Below, piece after piece: positions 10,891 to 23,115 of a stretch of DNA of 64,000 bases (its first letter is position 1; the number at the start of each line of letters is the position of its first letter). Origin of the DNA: Incurvaria masculella. Its lineage: Eukaryota; Arthropoda; Insecta; Lepidoptera; Incurvariidae. The notes under the pieces were generated by a model. The model saw only the letters and a program-made list of their open reading frames with translations, was not told where the DNA came from and searched no databases. The stretch spans positions 17,080,665-17,144,664 of the forward strand of contig OX335661.1 of NCBI GenBank assembly GCA_946894095.1. The letters are read 5' to 3'. A program made the position numbers and the translations under genes.

Positions 10891-12597
10891 TTTATCTGTA
10901 ACAGTTTTGAAACTTCATTTGATGTGTATTGTATACTGTAGTTTATTGTTCCGAAAGAATTTAGTTAGAATTTACTGCGAACAGCTAAAATGTTATTAGC
11001 GAGGGTCGGAATAGAATTGTTTCATGTCATAGGTTCCATGATATTTTTTCATAAAAGGATTAAATAAATTATCTTGGACAAAGAAATTGCAGAAAATCTT
11101 TGGGTTCGCTATATAGGTGCGAACTGTGATAATGTTAATATGTTTTTGTTCAGCTCTTAACATGCATGTGTGATATTTATGTAATTTGACATCTCATATC
11201 TTTGATAATGATAAATCTGAACTGAAACTGAACCATTTATAGCAATATTCAATAAAAAATAATGCAACCAGAAATAGTTTTTTTTTATGTTTAAATAAAA
11301 CCTGATAGAAGATAGTACTGTCTTTCGTAATCAGTAATTGTTTGAAGTAAACTTCTCAAAATCAAGTTACCATGGGGCGTAGTAGTTACAATGAGGTCAT
11401 GATAAGCCAGTCGCTCATCTGTTCTGTCTCTTTATGTCAATTATTCCAAAATAAACTTATTTGAAAGTTTCGTTTTTATTTAAGTATTTATCGAAATCGG
11501 CCTCATGACTCCTTTGAGTGTTTTTCGCAATTTCTTGAAAAGTTCGCCCTGTATACTTCCTAATCAGCATAAAAAAAAATGGCACGATTTAACGGTACGA
11601 CGGTACCACGAAAGACCGCCACTAGTTTGAAAATGTCAATACCTAAAAAACAGAACCATAGGTGACACAATAACATGTTAACAATATAGAGCAAGTATCT
11701 AAAATACGGAACCTTCGCCTCGGTGCTACATTTCAACTCGCACTTGACCTTTTGATTATTTCTGCTGCTTTTCCTACTGTTCCAAGAATACTTTACCGTT
11801 TAGTTAACTTTGCGGCGAGGCCTTCTGCGTAAAGCTTTCCGAATTTAATTACTCTTTCGTACCAGTTTAACATTTTAATGGAGTGCATTTAGCAAGAAAA
11901 AAAAACTGCTATAAAACCAACGAAGAATGATGGCAAAGTTGACATATTTCTGAATCATTTAAATATTTTACAATTTTGGCTCTGTCTTTGGGTTCGTGAT
12001 CATTTCGCATACATTTCGCCAAAACAATTTGTTCGAAGATTAGGCCTCCTCTAAACACTATCCGTGACCACGAAAAAAATATTATTGCTAGCTTGAACTT
12101 GCAGCCGTGTGGAGTTTAGAGTCAAGGCCTTGACTCTGAACCCGTCACCCGAGGCTAGGAGCGAAGCGTGTTGAGGATCAAGATTAATTTTAACGATCAA
12201 CGAAACGGTTATATTTCACGTTTTGTGTTGAATAGATTGCTTTTCATAACAGGCTTTATGGGAAATTAGCATTTTTTTTGGGGTCGTAATAAAATAGAAT
12301 TTCTTCGTTGTCAGTACGTCTGTATGTCAAGGCACTTTTTTCTCAAGAACGCGTTAAGGTATTGAAAAGATTATAGTTGTATAGTTTATTGCGAGCTGTT
12401 AAAAATAATTTCATAATTAACGTAATAAAAAAAAATGGCCATTTATGCCTTATGTTTTGACAATCGCAAATAAATCTAAACCTATGAAATTTGATCATGA
12501 AAATTCTATGCTTGTGTAAAGTTGGACAATTTGTAGTTGTGTCATAAATAAAATACAAATTTGTACGGAAACGTTGGTGAGCCAGACTTGTCTGGTT
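10891..12597. other. Upstream region of gene A, nothing identified
   Basis: AT-rich DNA in which the first non-coding exon and promoter of gene A may lie. No TATA box or exon can be assigned with confidence, and no long repeat is recognised. Confidence 0.4.
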
Positions 12598-12881
12598 TTT
12601 AGGGTTCCGTACCCAAAGGGTGAAAACGGAACCCTATTACTAAGCCTCCGCTGTCCGTCCGTCCGTCTGTCCGTCTGTCACAGGGCTGTATCTCAGTAAC
12701 CGTGAACGGTAGACAGCTGAAATTTTCACAGAGTATGTATTTATTTTTCCGCTATAACAACAAATAGGTAAGATTAAAAAATAATTAAAATTAAAGGGGG
12801 CTCCCATACAAAAAACGTGTTTTTTTTACGATGGTACGGAACCCTTCGTGTGCGAGTCCGACTCGCACTTGGCCGGTTTTT
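12598..12881 (+). mobile_element. Dispersed repeat with CCGT tract, copy 1
   Basis: Starts with TAGGGTTCCGTACCCAAAGG, contains a GTCCGTCCGTCTGTCC tract and the segment AGCTGAAATTTTCACAGA, and ends CGACTCGCACTTGGCCGGTT. Copies or pieces recur at 17432-17590, 52181-52465 and 56886-57158 (inverted). It is non-coding; this family is very common in moth genomes, but its class is uncertain. Confidence 0.8.
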
Positions 12882-13554
12882 AAACCCTATTCGATTCTGT
12901 GTGAAAGAGATCTTACTGATAAGTAATTCTTATCGGACGCAACACGATTGGATACACTAAAGAAGTTAAAGCACAATATTTGAGAGGATACTTATGGATT
13001 ATTATTCCAAACGTAGATATCCATTGAACACTTGGAACCACTCAACTCTAATATATTTTCAAACACCCCACCAAGTTTGTCATGCATATAGCTCGCAACG
13101 ACTCGACGGAGCGCTAGTTCTAACTGGCCATAACTTGCACCGTTTATCCAGGATATCTTCACTGTCACAGAAGTTATAACGGTGGACACTTTGACTAATC
13201 TATACAAACATGAAACCGCCGCTGTAGGCGTCGCCTTCTTTTATAAGTAACGCAGTGTCCGATTGAGACGTGCACATCGAGTTATTTCACTATCGTTCAG
13301 CTTTGTAAATGTTATCCTTATCTTCACTTCTTACAACAGGTTGTGTGTTATTGTTCAATTGTGATACGAGGATAGCCTTTTATGTCTTGTCGTTTGCATG
13401 TTTCACTTTGAACCGCATAAGATGCTGTGAAATGTATTAATCTATTAACCCAAAAATATGTAAAGATACGTATACGATTGGTAAAAAGCTGTTAAGTCGC
13501 GGAGCTTACATACTTATGATTTTAGTAACAAAAACTTTTATTTTGTATATGTGG
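12882..13554. other. No gene recognised
   Basis: AT-rich spacer without long open frames, repeats or RNA genes that I can support. Confidence 0.4.
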
Positions 13555-13665
13555 CTGTCTTATACCACACCCACCGTCGCCGCGTCGTCATGATATTGAG
13601 ACAACACACTGCGTTCCCAAAGGAATTAGGTGCATTGCCTGGACCTTCCCTTTATGGGTACATAC
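13555..13665 (-). mobile_element. Degenerate SINE fragment
   Basis: Follows the 3' region of the SINE in reverse (AACACACTGCGTTCCC, then GAATTAGGTGCATTGCCTGG and ACCTTCCCTTTAT). The hairpin and tail are decayed. Confidence 0.5.
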
Positions 13666-13833
13666 TTACTACTTCAGTTTTACATGGATTTCGTACCATG
13701 GAACAGCTCACGTTCGTAACGAAATTAACTTATGAACGGGGCCTGGTTTCGAACTCGTCAACTCTTGTATACCTAGAACACTCTCCATACATTTTTGTCA
13801 ATAACTTCACTCAAATTGTATGGGGAGGACGCG

Positions 13834-14079
13834 TTACTCTGTTAATACCCTAAGGTTTCCGACAACGTGAACTTTCTCAGGGGCTTCGTGGTTCTTCTTC
13901 ACAATATGTTTGAAGGAACTCAGGTTGTTAACGAGAAAATAACCTCTCTCGTTGTCAGGTTGTACTTTGAGGGAACTACCTCTCCTCCCTGCATTCCACA
14001 GCTTACCGACACTATAGATTAAGGATCTACGGGACATATTGGTTCTTATTTTGAAAGTGTCGACAGTGGTTAGAGACAA
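13834..14079 (-). other. Unassigned open frame, possible retroelement piece
   Basis: An 81-codon frame containing SRRSLIYSVGKLWNAG, which resembles the LYN/LWN region near the C-terminus of LINE reverse transcriptases. It is too short to assign, and I do not consider it a host gene. Confidence 0.2.
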
Positions 14080-14194
14080 AATTTTGTAATTCTGTTACTT
14101 TTTCATTGGATTAATCTGTTTGTTCTTTATAGTGTTGAAGAAAAATTCTCATCGCAGTGTTTAAAGGTTTACAATGACATGGTATCGTAAGAAA

Positions 14195-14285
14195 TATCCT
14201 GGCATGGAACTTAGTTCACATGCGGTGTGTTAGGCTAATATCATGACATGGTATTAGCTATCCATGTCCAGTTACATAAAAAATG
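14195..14285 (+). mobile_element. SINE 3' tail
   Basis: CCTGGCATGGAACTTAGTTC through CCATGTCCAGTTACATAAAA matches the SINE end. The stem GGCTAATA / TATTAGC is weakened by mutation. Confidence 0.7.
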
Positions 14286-14778
14286 TGCTACAATCTATCA
14301 ACACAACAACCATTTGCCCTGTTTTCACCTAATGCAATCATGATATAATGTCATGTTTATGTTTACTCGAATCGTGGTCCGAGAACTTATTATAATCAAC
14401 AGGAAAAATGAAACGTTACAACGATCTATCTTGCTGTTTTTCCATGACCAGGCGGTTCTAAATAAGGTTAAATATTCAAGAATGTTACTACCTGACTCCT
14501 AATGGCAAATAAAAATAAAATAAAATAATCATAACCTTACCTGAAGTTCAAGATCGAAATTTTGAATCGCATTGTATTCCTCGGCAATTCACAAAGAAAT
14601 AAAATAAATATATCGTTATATACCATTGCCTAAATTGCCTCGGTCGAGCTTTAATAGTGATAAAGAAAATAATCTTCCAAATCGTTCCAGGTGCCTTCGA
14701 GTAATCGGGAACATATATAAAAACAAATATTGAGAACCTCTTCCTTCTTTTGAAGTCGTTAAAAAATTGAGCTCAACC

Positions 14779-14875
14779 GTGCAATATAAGGATGGCCCTG
14801 GTATGGCACCTAGTTCCCGTGTGGTGCTTTGGGCTAATATGCCAGCTGATGTGCTTTTAGCCATCCATTATCGTG
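14779..14875 (+). mobile_element. SINE 3' fragment
   Basis: Begins GTGCAATATAAGGATGGCCC and runs through GGCACCTAGTTCCCGTGTGG to TTAGCCATCCATTA. Both ends are truncated. A stub of the hairpin MITE end (TTTTGAAGTCGTTAAAAAA) lies just left, at about 14745-14765. Confidence 0.7.
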
Positions 14876-15289
14876 GAGTATTGTTTGCGTCTGTGAAACG
14901 ATCCCACACGAGGTTCCATCGACGTCCCCGAGCAATCCCAGAAATTGTAGACAGACTCTTCTATTCCGGAGGAAAGTAGGGTCGTTTTCTGTGTACCATC
15001 GTACGAGTATGTACCACAGATAATGCGCTTTGGAGCTGCATAACTCTCGTCCCACGATTCGTCCTACAATAGTCCCACGCGCCACAGGCAGCAAAACCAC
15101 CAAAAGATTGACCATATTCTTCGTATATGAATTCACCATAGATAAAAATGGAGGAGATATGGGATCGAGTGCGCCTACTATAGGACCCGCTGTCTCCAAT
15201 TTTAAAAAACATACCAATACAAATTTAACGTACATGCTACATGCATATATAGTCGCAGACGTATTGGAGGGTTTGTGTTTTCATTTCAT

Positions 15290-15350
15290 TTCATTTCATT
15301 TATTTATTCAACTTCTGGTAGCAAAACTACACTAAGTCATGTCACAATGT
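15290..15350 (-). repeat. LINE 3' end with (TGAAA)n tail
   Basis: On the minus strand CTTAGTGTAGTTTTGCTACC leads into AATAAATAAATGAAATGAAA. The microsatellite-like tail is typical of CR1/Jockey-group LINEs. The same sequence is found beside gene A. Confidence 0.5.
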
Positions 15351-15359
15351 GTAGGTGGG

Positions 15360-16484
15360 AACTGACTTGACCAGCGCTATTTTAGAGCACAATCGCGCGC
15401 GGTGGCGATGTTTCGACTGTGGCATACGATGCGTCTCCGGATTCCCATACGCGATATCGACCGCATGCCACTTCTCCTTTCTTTTTCTTCAGTGGAATTA
15501 ACCAATCTTGTGTATACTTTAAATATAGGGTTAAACTGGGGAATGCAATATCTGGCACGGTTTTCGCAGCTCCTGAAAATATTCTAAACCCTATGGGCTT
15601 TCGGGCGCCTCTTATGGGAAGTCCTGGCGTAAACAAACAAATATATTATTTCGGTAATAAACTCCTACAGTAGTATCTACGAACTACTACAGTATGTATG
15701 TAGGATGACAGTTGCCCTGATAAGGAGTGTGCGTGGTCCCCAGCAGGTTTCCGCCGTGGCTGCAGGGCGCTCGACGGGCTGCCTTGTAATCGTTTCGGAA
15801 GCTGCGTCGGGGCGGAGGTCGGCAGCGTGCTTTGGGTAACCAGTTTGGCATCTCTGCCGGGCGTGTCCCACGCCGCCGCTACCCGACCTTCAAGTGTCCC
15901 CCGCGCCCTTGCCTTCTGGAGGTCTTGAGCGTATTCACTTCTGATTCTCAAATTATTCTATCCATCTACGACCTTCTATCTTCAATTAGATTGTTTATCA
16001 ATATTTTTTTCACATACCACACAAAACACGTCACGCTAGGACCCGTAAAAAGTCAGAAATAACGCTAAGCTTCAACGAAGCAATAGCTCGGGCGGGCGGG
16101 CGATGCGACGCGGTGAGTCTGGGGTCGAGGGCGCATTTCACCGGGCTCTGCTTGGTTGATTGTCCGAAACGAAATCGATGTGAGCGGAGCCGCATCAATT
16201 TCGGCTTTTTTTTATAATTGTGAATATGTTTTCGCTGCAACTACTATGGCTATATTTGATATTTTTGACGAATTGGTGCCTTAAAGTGCAATACTTTTTG
16301 CGTTCTCTGTAAAAAAAACATTGTATGGCTCGGAACATCCTTAAGACATTTTGTATGATCTTTGTAAGATAGGGTGAGTCAATTGTAGTTTTTATATTTC
16401 GTTTCCCGTTATTTTTAATCCGTTTTGTTTTTTATATTTCTTATGAAGTCTCTTTATTTCGTATTTCATATGTTTGGACAACTG
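15360..16484. other. No gene; GC-rich islands
   Basis: Two GC-rich stretches (about 15720-15920 and 16085-16160) stand out from the AT-rich background. Short overlapping frames on both strands have no recognisable domain. They may be LINE remnants, but I cannot show that. Confidence 0.35.
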
Positions 16485-16613
16485 GTCATGAATGAAAAAC
16501 ACGGACAATTTTCATTGCCGCTTAGACCATCGTTCATTTAATGCGATGGTCCAACCCAGGCGGGCCTCCCTTTCGCCTAGTAGGTAATTAAGCAAGGGGA
16601 CCTACAGTTTTAC
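16485..16613 (-). mobile_element. SINE middle fragment
   Basis: AAAAACACGGACAATTTTCA, TTGCCGCTTAGACCATCG and GGGGACCTACAGTTTTAC match the body of the SINE in reverse orientation. Neither end is present. Confidence 0.7.
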
Positions 16614-16619
16614 ATGCAA

Positions 16620-17430
16620 TCTGACATTGCACCTATGTAGTTCCCGTGAGTTGTGCCGAGCTAATATCAAAGACGTGTAGCCCTCTACCGTGGCCATCTA
16701 TAATCCTATGATCGCTATCAAAATAAAATAAAAAACCTCCCAAGATGATCATGCAAAGAATCTAACTTCTAATTAGTATCTTAATACATGTATAAATCAC
16801 TTTCTAACCATATTGAGATCATACAGAGTTGTATTAAATGAGAGATATATGAGTGATTGAATAAGTTCATTTGCTATACCACGAATGAAACTATAATACT
16901 TAGCAAATTATTTGCATTCTCATATACAAGAACATCAATTATATTCATGAGTTTTTATATAGAAAAAGGTATAAAGACTCGGGGAAATCCCACTGGCACA
17001 TTTATAATGTCGGTTATGGTGTGCTCGACCCGACGACGCGACGAATGAGAAAAATATCTTCTATTTTTTTATATAAACACAACTCTAAAGACCATTTCAT
17101 AAAGTTAAAATGGTAATGTGTGTCGAAAATGCTTTGACCCACGCGTGCGTGCATACTAAAAGTAAAGTTTTTTTTTAATATGAACGGCATTTAGGTGTTA
17201 TGTGAAAAACAAACATCGAGACCTAGTAAAAATATAAATTTCGTTTCTTAGTTAGAACAGGAAAGAATTGGAAGTTTTTAAATGCATGGAAAATACCTTT
17301 TTTTATAACTTTCTGCGGCCTACTTGTGAAGAACATTAAATTCTATACTTTTAAATTCGTTTTAAATCAAAACGACGAACTACTTTTAAAGTAAATGACG
17401 ATCCTTGATCGGATTTGTTTTAACACTTTT
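16620..17430. other. No gene recognised
   Basis: Contains a very degraded SINE-like piece near 16640-16700. Otherwise AT-rich with no support for genes. Confidence 0.4.
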
Positions 17431-17431
17431 T

Positions 17432-17590
17432 TTGGGTTCCGCACCCAAAGGGTGAAAACGGAACCCTATTACTAAGCCTCCGCTGTCCGTCCGTCCGTCT
17501 GTCACAGGGCTGTATCTCATGAACCGTAATAGGTAGGCAGCTGAAATTTTCACAGAGTGTGTATTTATTTTGCAGCTATAACAACAAAAA
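17432..17590 (+). mobile_element. Dispersed repeat with CCGT tract, copy 2 (truncated)
   Basis: Matches the first 160 bases of 12598-12881, from TTGGGTTCCGCACCCAAAGG to the TATAACAACAAA segment. The 3' end is missing. Confidence 0.75.
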
Positions 17591-17599
17591 ATGTCTAGC

Positions 17600-18545
17600 T
17601 AGGTGGGCGTTATTACATCTGATTGCATTCAGCTCCACAAGGGCGTAAGTGAAACGATATTTTATAATTAAAAAAAAATGACTACTATTTTGAATTTTAA
17701 AAAAAGTAGAAAGATGCATGGTCTAGCTATATTAAAAACCTATAACGGTAAATATCAAATATCTCATATTCTATATTGTTTTTTTTTGCGAAAGTTTATG
17801 AATATTTATCTAATTTCAGAGCACAAAGCTTTTTTTTTTTCTTTGCCAGAGTTTTTCTTTAAATATTGTAATATTTCTTTCTTTACATATTTACTTTTTT
17901 TATTTTCTCAATTAGCTGTGGTAATTTTTAAATAAATAAATTTAGTTTTACTGACGTACTGATCAATCGGCTCCTATCAGGTCCTTAAATTATATACATT
18001 TTACACACGATTTGTCATTACGAATGACTCACTTTTAATAGAATCTTTTTAAAAAAAATAATATTTTTTCTGCCTTAATTCCCGCGTCGACCATCTTCTC
18101 ATCCAATGCCATGGTACCAACCCGTCTGAGCCTTACCGTACCAAATATGTCCATTATTACAAAGTCCTTTATTTGCAGCTCCCTTTCTTAAATTGACGTG
18201 TTCTTGTTTCAAGGTCAATTCTACTTACCTACATATCACATTTTGATGAATGAAATATGGTTCGCCTGCGCACATTTAAATTTTTAAAAATAAGATGAAC
18301 TTATTGATGTTTGTAAGAGGCCCATATTTTTTTTGTGAAAACTTTTTTGAAAATATTTTCTTACGAGGCGAGATACCTCAATAAATAACGAAAGTTCTCG
18401 TTAAGCGATTCCGTCCGACTGAAGAGAGTTTGTTTACACACATCAAGGAAAATGATTTAATTGTTCGTACGTATTACTTTGGAATATATTTCGCTCAAGG
18501 AGCGCTCCCATGTGATTCACCTCTAAAAAACATAGTTTTTCAAAT
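17600..18545. other. No gene recognised
   Basis: 17605-17700 is an inverted relative of 3550-3640. The rest is AT-rich; the 85-codon frame at 17678-17935 is low-complexity and not convincing as a gene. Confidence 0.4.
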
Positions 18546-18550
18546 AATTT

Positions 18551-18850
18551 TAACCGTTTTGTTCTTTCTTTAATTTCCTCTGTGTTGTTGTTTTCAACCG
18601 TTTTGTTCTTAAAAGAAAATTTCCTCTGTGTTGTTGTTTTCAACCGTTTTGTTCTTAAAAGAAAATTTCCTCTGTGTTGTTGTTTTCAACCGTTTTGTTC
18701 TTAAAAGAAAATTCCCAATGTGTTGTTGTTTTCAACCGTTTTGTTCTTAAAAGAAAATTTCCTCTGTGTTGTTGTTTTCAACCGTTTTGTTCTTAAAAGA
18801 AAATTTCCTCTGTGTTGTTGTTTTCAACCGTTTTGTTCTTAAAAGGAAAT
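18551..18850 (+). repeat. 46-bp minisatellite, about six copies
   Basis: Unit boundaries fall at 18601, 18647, 18693, 18739 and 18785, with degenerate units at both ends. The unit contains GTTCTTAAAAGAAAAT and TGTGTTGTTGTTTTCAACCG. The copy at 18693 differs (CCCAATG for CCTCTG). An A/G-rich stretch follows at 18835-18885. Confidence 0.9.
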
Positions 18851-18885
18851 TAAAAGGAAAAGGAAAGGAAAATCCTTTTAAGGAG

Positions 18886-19302
18886 GCAAAGTACCTCATT
18901 TACATTTCTTCCAGGACATCGACAGGCCAACATTTTCCGAAAAAACTCAATTAAGCTATTTTTATTAACAAACAAAACATATTTATATTAATATTTTTAT
19001 ATATTTTATATATTTAATTAACCAGTCAAAACAAATCATGGTCATATCTTACCCTTACGGAACCCGTCAGCACATAACCGACTCGCACGTGGTATTTCTT
19101 TATGTCAGCTTCGATACAACCTTGTGCGGGAGAACGCCACAACGTGGCTATGTCGCATAATGTATGTACGTTACGTTAAGGCGGAAACATGACTCAAAAC
19201 CGGAAAATCGTCGATTGAAAACTGCTTCAGAACTGTTCATCGTTTTGATATGAAATGAAATGTAAAAGTGTACATGACTAATAAACTTTTATGTCCTCAG
19301 TA
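18886..19302. other. No gene; small repeat stub
   Basis: A short remnant of the CCGT-tract repeat (CCGACTCGCACGTGG) is near 19050-19095. Nothing else is recognised. Confidence 0.4.
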
Positions 19303-19669
19303 CACTGAGAAAAAATTATTGTTGGCCCAACAAAGACACTTTAACCCTGGAGAGCCGTCATAGTGAATTGGTTGAAACGACAACCTTTATTTTGTCGACC
19401 ATATATACAATCTAACAAAGTAATTCTAGTAAAACATACTAGACATTGTTGCGCTCGCAACTTCCACTTTGTTACACTAACAAACAGTGACCAAAGTTGT
19501 TACAGTACAAATACGACTTGGTTTCAATGACAAAAAGCAATTGACAAAATAAAAGCTGTCCTGAGAAATAAGCTCGATTCGTTATAGTAACAACTTATTT
19601 TGATGCTTCAACAATTTTTTTCTGACAACGTGATTTTTGTCACTTTGTCAGCCTACTTTTTTCTCAGTG
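19303..19669. mobile_element. MITE with CACTGAGAAAAAA terminal inverted repeats
   Basis: 367 bp bounded by CACTGAGAAAAAA and TTTTTTCTCAGTG with a TA dinucleotide on each side (19301-19302, 19670-19671). TA duplication and CAC-ends fit a Tc1/mariner-type non-autonomous element. No coding capacity. Confidence 0.75.
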
Positions 19670-19943
19670 TACGAAGTTTTTTTAGGGTTCTGTCGGAAAA
19701 ACGAAAAAAGGTTCTCTTATGGTCTGGCTCTGATGTCTGTCGGTCGCACTCATATTGTCCCGAATTGTTCTCCTATTAAAGCTGTCGTGAGGTCACAGGA
19801 AATCTAAGATTTGAAAATTTGAAGAAATGCTCTCTTTGTCCATTAGCCAGATACAATTTTGTCACGGCGAAATAGCGAAATCGTCTTCCACCTCTAAACT
19901 TTGTCAGGTTTTTAAATAAATGTTCACTCAATTTTCAAATAAA

Positions 19944-20325
19944 TGTCAGCCTCAGTGGCCCAGTGGCGCGACACTTCGGCGATCGCTCTCCGAAGTTAAG
20001 CAACGCTGGGTCCGGTCTGGTCTTGGATGGGTGACCATGCGACCGTTGAGAGAGGCTGGCCGTGGTTCGGATTCCACGTTAAGCTGTAGGTCCCCTTCCT
20101 TACTTACTAGGTGGTAGGGTTTATTCCGCCCGGGTTTTGGATGAACGATGGTCGAAGCGGCAATGAAAATTGTCCGTGTTTTCCATCCAGTTCAATGTAG
20201 CCGTGCAATATAAGGAAGGTCCTGGCATGGCACCTAGTTCCCATGTGGTTTGTTGGGCTAATACCATGACAGAACTTGTGGTATTAGCCATCCATGTCCA
20301 GTCACATAAAACAAAAAAAAAAAAA
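19944..20325 (+). mobile_element. Full-length SINE with 5S rRNA-like head
   Basis: About 382 bp, starting TGTCAGCCTCAGTGG and ending ATGTCCAGTCACATAAAA plus an A-rich tail. The segment 19980-20036 closely follows the 5S rRNA internal control region, with CGAAGTTAAGCAAC and CTTGGATGGGTGACC in the same order and near the same spacing. The 3' part has a perfect 11-bp stem at 20256-20266 / 20279-20289. It is expected to be transcribed by RNA polymerase III and mobilised by a partner LINE. Relatives in this window are at 52861-53249 and 50448-50803, plus many fragments. Confidence 0.9.
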
Positions 20326-20339
20326 CTTCAGAAAGTTAC

Positions 20340-21422
20340 ATTTTATGTCCGTTTATTTTGATTTTGGAAATATCTGTATTTTTCATTAAAAAAAATCGAA
20401 AATGAACGTCATTATCAGGCCAGGGCTATCAATCTCTTCGTTTCGCATTCTGTCCCGTAGTGATAACCCCAACATGTCCCTTGCCCATGTCCAGCAGTGA
20501 CGGGACCCTCGCCACGTGAACACGTTCACGCTTGACCTGCTTGATTCTCTTGGTTCTACAGCGCGGAAAGTATTAAAACCGGTATTTTCTATGCATAAAA
20601 CGGCTTTTGACTCGACTATGGCAACTTTCCGAGTCTTGTTTCCGTCTTAAGACGATATCAATGCCATCTTTTAATTCCGCGTGTGTACCCAACATCTGTT
20701 CTTATTTTATTACCACGATTCTTTCACTCCTAAACTGCTAAACGTCGCTAGCTGTTATATTTATTTAATAAATCCACTGCGTTGCCCGGCTGCACTCGGG
20801 ACAATGTTGTTTTTTACAGATGTCGGGAAGATCCCGGAATCAAGGATGAAAACCAGCTCATGTCACGGTAGTGTATGTATTCTTTGCTCATGTGCTAATC
20901 CAATTTTGTTTTCCAATCGTCTTCCTTTCTTGCTATATTAACACACCACCACATATATTATTCACTGACAAATTTCTCTGATATGATAATGTCTCTTTCG
21001 TTTGTTTTTTCCATCACGTTACACACACTCTTGTATTTGCAATTTATTTAAAGTAATTAATTTGGTCACTTATATACATCAGCGTATAAATCACCTTAAC
21101 CTATTCAAATAATCAAGGTTATGTTTTTTTCTAATTATTATAATCGTCCTTATTCAATTCCTCCAATCCTATTATTCAATCTTTGGCGATGACAAAATAA
21201 ACTAACTACATTTAGATCCGAAACGAAACCCTGTGAGGAACGGAACTGATTGAAAATATTTCACGAAATTACAATTCCGCAACTGAAATTATTATATCAG
21301 TGCGAGCTATTTACTATCTACCAATGGCTACCACCCATGCATGTTAATCAAAATCGGTCCAGGAATTATGGCGTGATTGAATACCAACATCCAAATATCC
21401 TTAATTTTTCCACTTATAATAT
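20340..21422. other. No gene recognised
   Basis: AT-rich spacer. The 86-codon frame at 20681-20941 has no domain. LINE-derived sequence may begin near 21290 (AATCGGTCCAGGAATTATGG). Confidence 0.4.
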
Positions 21423-22034
21423 ACTAGCAGCCCGTCCCGGCTTTGCACGGGCATAATATCATTTAAAAAAATGTTTTTTGAACTATTTATAGGCACGCTC
21501 CCGCCGCCCGGCCGGCCGGTACCGCCGCAAACGCTACGTCCCGCAATTTTTAAATCTGAAATATCTCCGAAAATATTCATTTGAATCATATGCTGTACAG
21601 GGCCATATAGATCTATATTAAATCAACAATGTATTTAAGGTATTTAATTGGATAAGGATTAATGCTGTATTGTTTTAAATCGCTTCGAAAATTATCCATT
21701 CTTTGTCGTAAAAAGTAAATGACAAAAAATCCATCCATCGCGGAGTTTTCTGTAGACATCTTCAATGTGTACAATACTTAGTACATTATTTTGAAAAATC
21801 TCGTAGGAAAAAAAAAAATTTTTTTACGACATCACCTTGGAAACCTCAAAAATAACAGTATTTCTTTACTATTTAATGGATGTTATTATACATATAAACC
21901 TTCCTCTTCAATCACTCTATCTATTAAAAAAAACCGCATCAAAATCCGTTGCGTAGTTTTAATGATTAAAGCATACATTCCCCATCCAGATATAGGGACT
22001 GAGAAAGCGACTTTATTTTATAATATGTAGTGAT
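21423..22034 (+). mobile_element. Dispersed repeat (CCCGTCCCGGCTTTGCACGG), deleted copy
   Basis: Matches 40311-41115 end to end but lacks about 190 bp after the first 60 bases. Both end in GACTGAGAAAGCGACTTTAT or a close variant and TATGTAGTGATT. It is non-coding; I cannot place the family with certainty. Confidence 0.75.
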
Positions 22035-22039
22035 TTGGT

Positions 22040-23112
22040 GCTTATGTAACTACATAAATACAATACTTACTTATGAGTAGACTCCTCTCTGCTTAATCCA
22101 AAATATCCAGTTTTTCCTTCCTTCCTCACTCTATCAGGTCAACACACTTGTTTACGTTTTTCCTCTAAGGTCCTTCAATAGAAATCCGGTTCAAATTATC
22201 AAATTATTGTTAAAAATAAATTAGGGAAACGTAAAATGTATACTTTTGAGTCAGGATATTCACTTTGAGACTGCGAGCTTTTCGCAACTTGGAGATAAAA
22301 TGAAATGCACGTGAGAATAGTGAATGCCGAGCATGATATCCGATCTGAGAGCCGGCGGGAGATGCGAGGCGAGGCGAGGAGCTGGGCAGATCCTCGTCTA
22401 AGGTCCTTCAGCGCTGTACTGGCAGGCGCGCCTCCCGCCCACACCTATATGTACTAACTAGTAGGTATCGGCAGAGGATCAGCAGTGAACAGCGCCGCTT
22501 GCTGCGTGTACTCAACTCGGTCTCTACGAATATTGTTGTTTTTTTTGCATAAATTCTGACATAGTCTGTCACTTTTTTTATATTAATAGATAATGCACAA
22601 CATCTATTCTTAGGTTACTTTTCTTGTTGCTACCTGTGTATTTTTGTCCCATTATCGGGTTGATTGGAAGAGATTGACATTAGGCAATAAGTCCGCCCTT
22701 GTATGTACCATGTGTATGAAAGCAATAAAAAATATAATAATTATTACTCTGTGTTAAACTTAACCCTTATTTTCGTAAAGATTTAGATTGTGCGACAATC
22801 ATCACTCCATTTACTTGTGCTATAATCTTGGAGTCGCCATTTCTTTAAAACGGTTCCATTACCACAGATCAAGAAAAACCGACAAGATACTTCGCTAGGA
22901 GTAGAAAAAAAAACAATATATTTTATTCTTATAGCTATTAAGCTAAAATAATATATCATAATAAAAAAAATTGTTTCCTTTTAAATGCTACCACTTATAG
23001 AAAATTAAGAGTTTGAGAGCATCCTCAACAATAAATAATGATTAAGATTTCTGTTTGAGATGTTGACCAACACCTAGAACAAGATAATGCTTAGCTAAAA
23101 TTTAATTTAAAA
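22040..23112. other. No gene recognised
   Basis: A moderately GC-rich patch (22320-22520) looks unlike the surroundings but carries no assignable exon or promoter. The rest is AT-rich. Confidence 0.35.
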
Positions 23113-23115
23113 AAA

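Noticed and set aside
19944..20036. A functional 5S rRNA gene
   Set aside because: Only the internal promoter core matches; the 5' and 3' ends of 5S rRNA are missing and the body, tail and A-run are those of a SINE found in many copies.
19955..20075. A functional tRNA gene
   Set aside because: An A-box-like and a B-box-like word occur, but too far apart and without a foldable cloverleaf.
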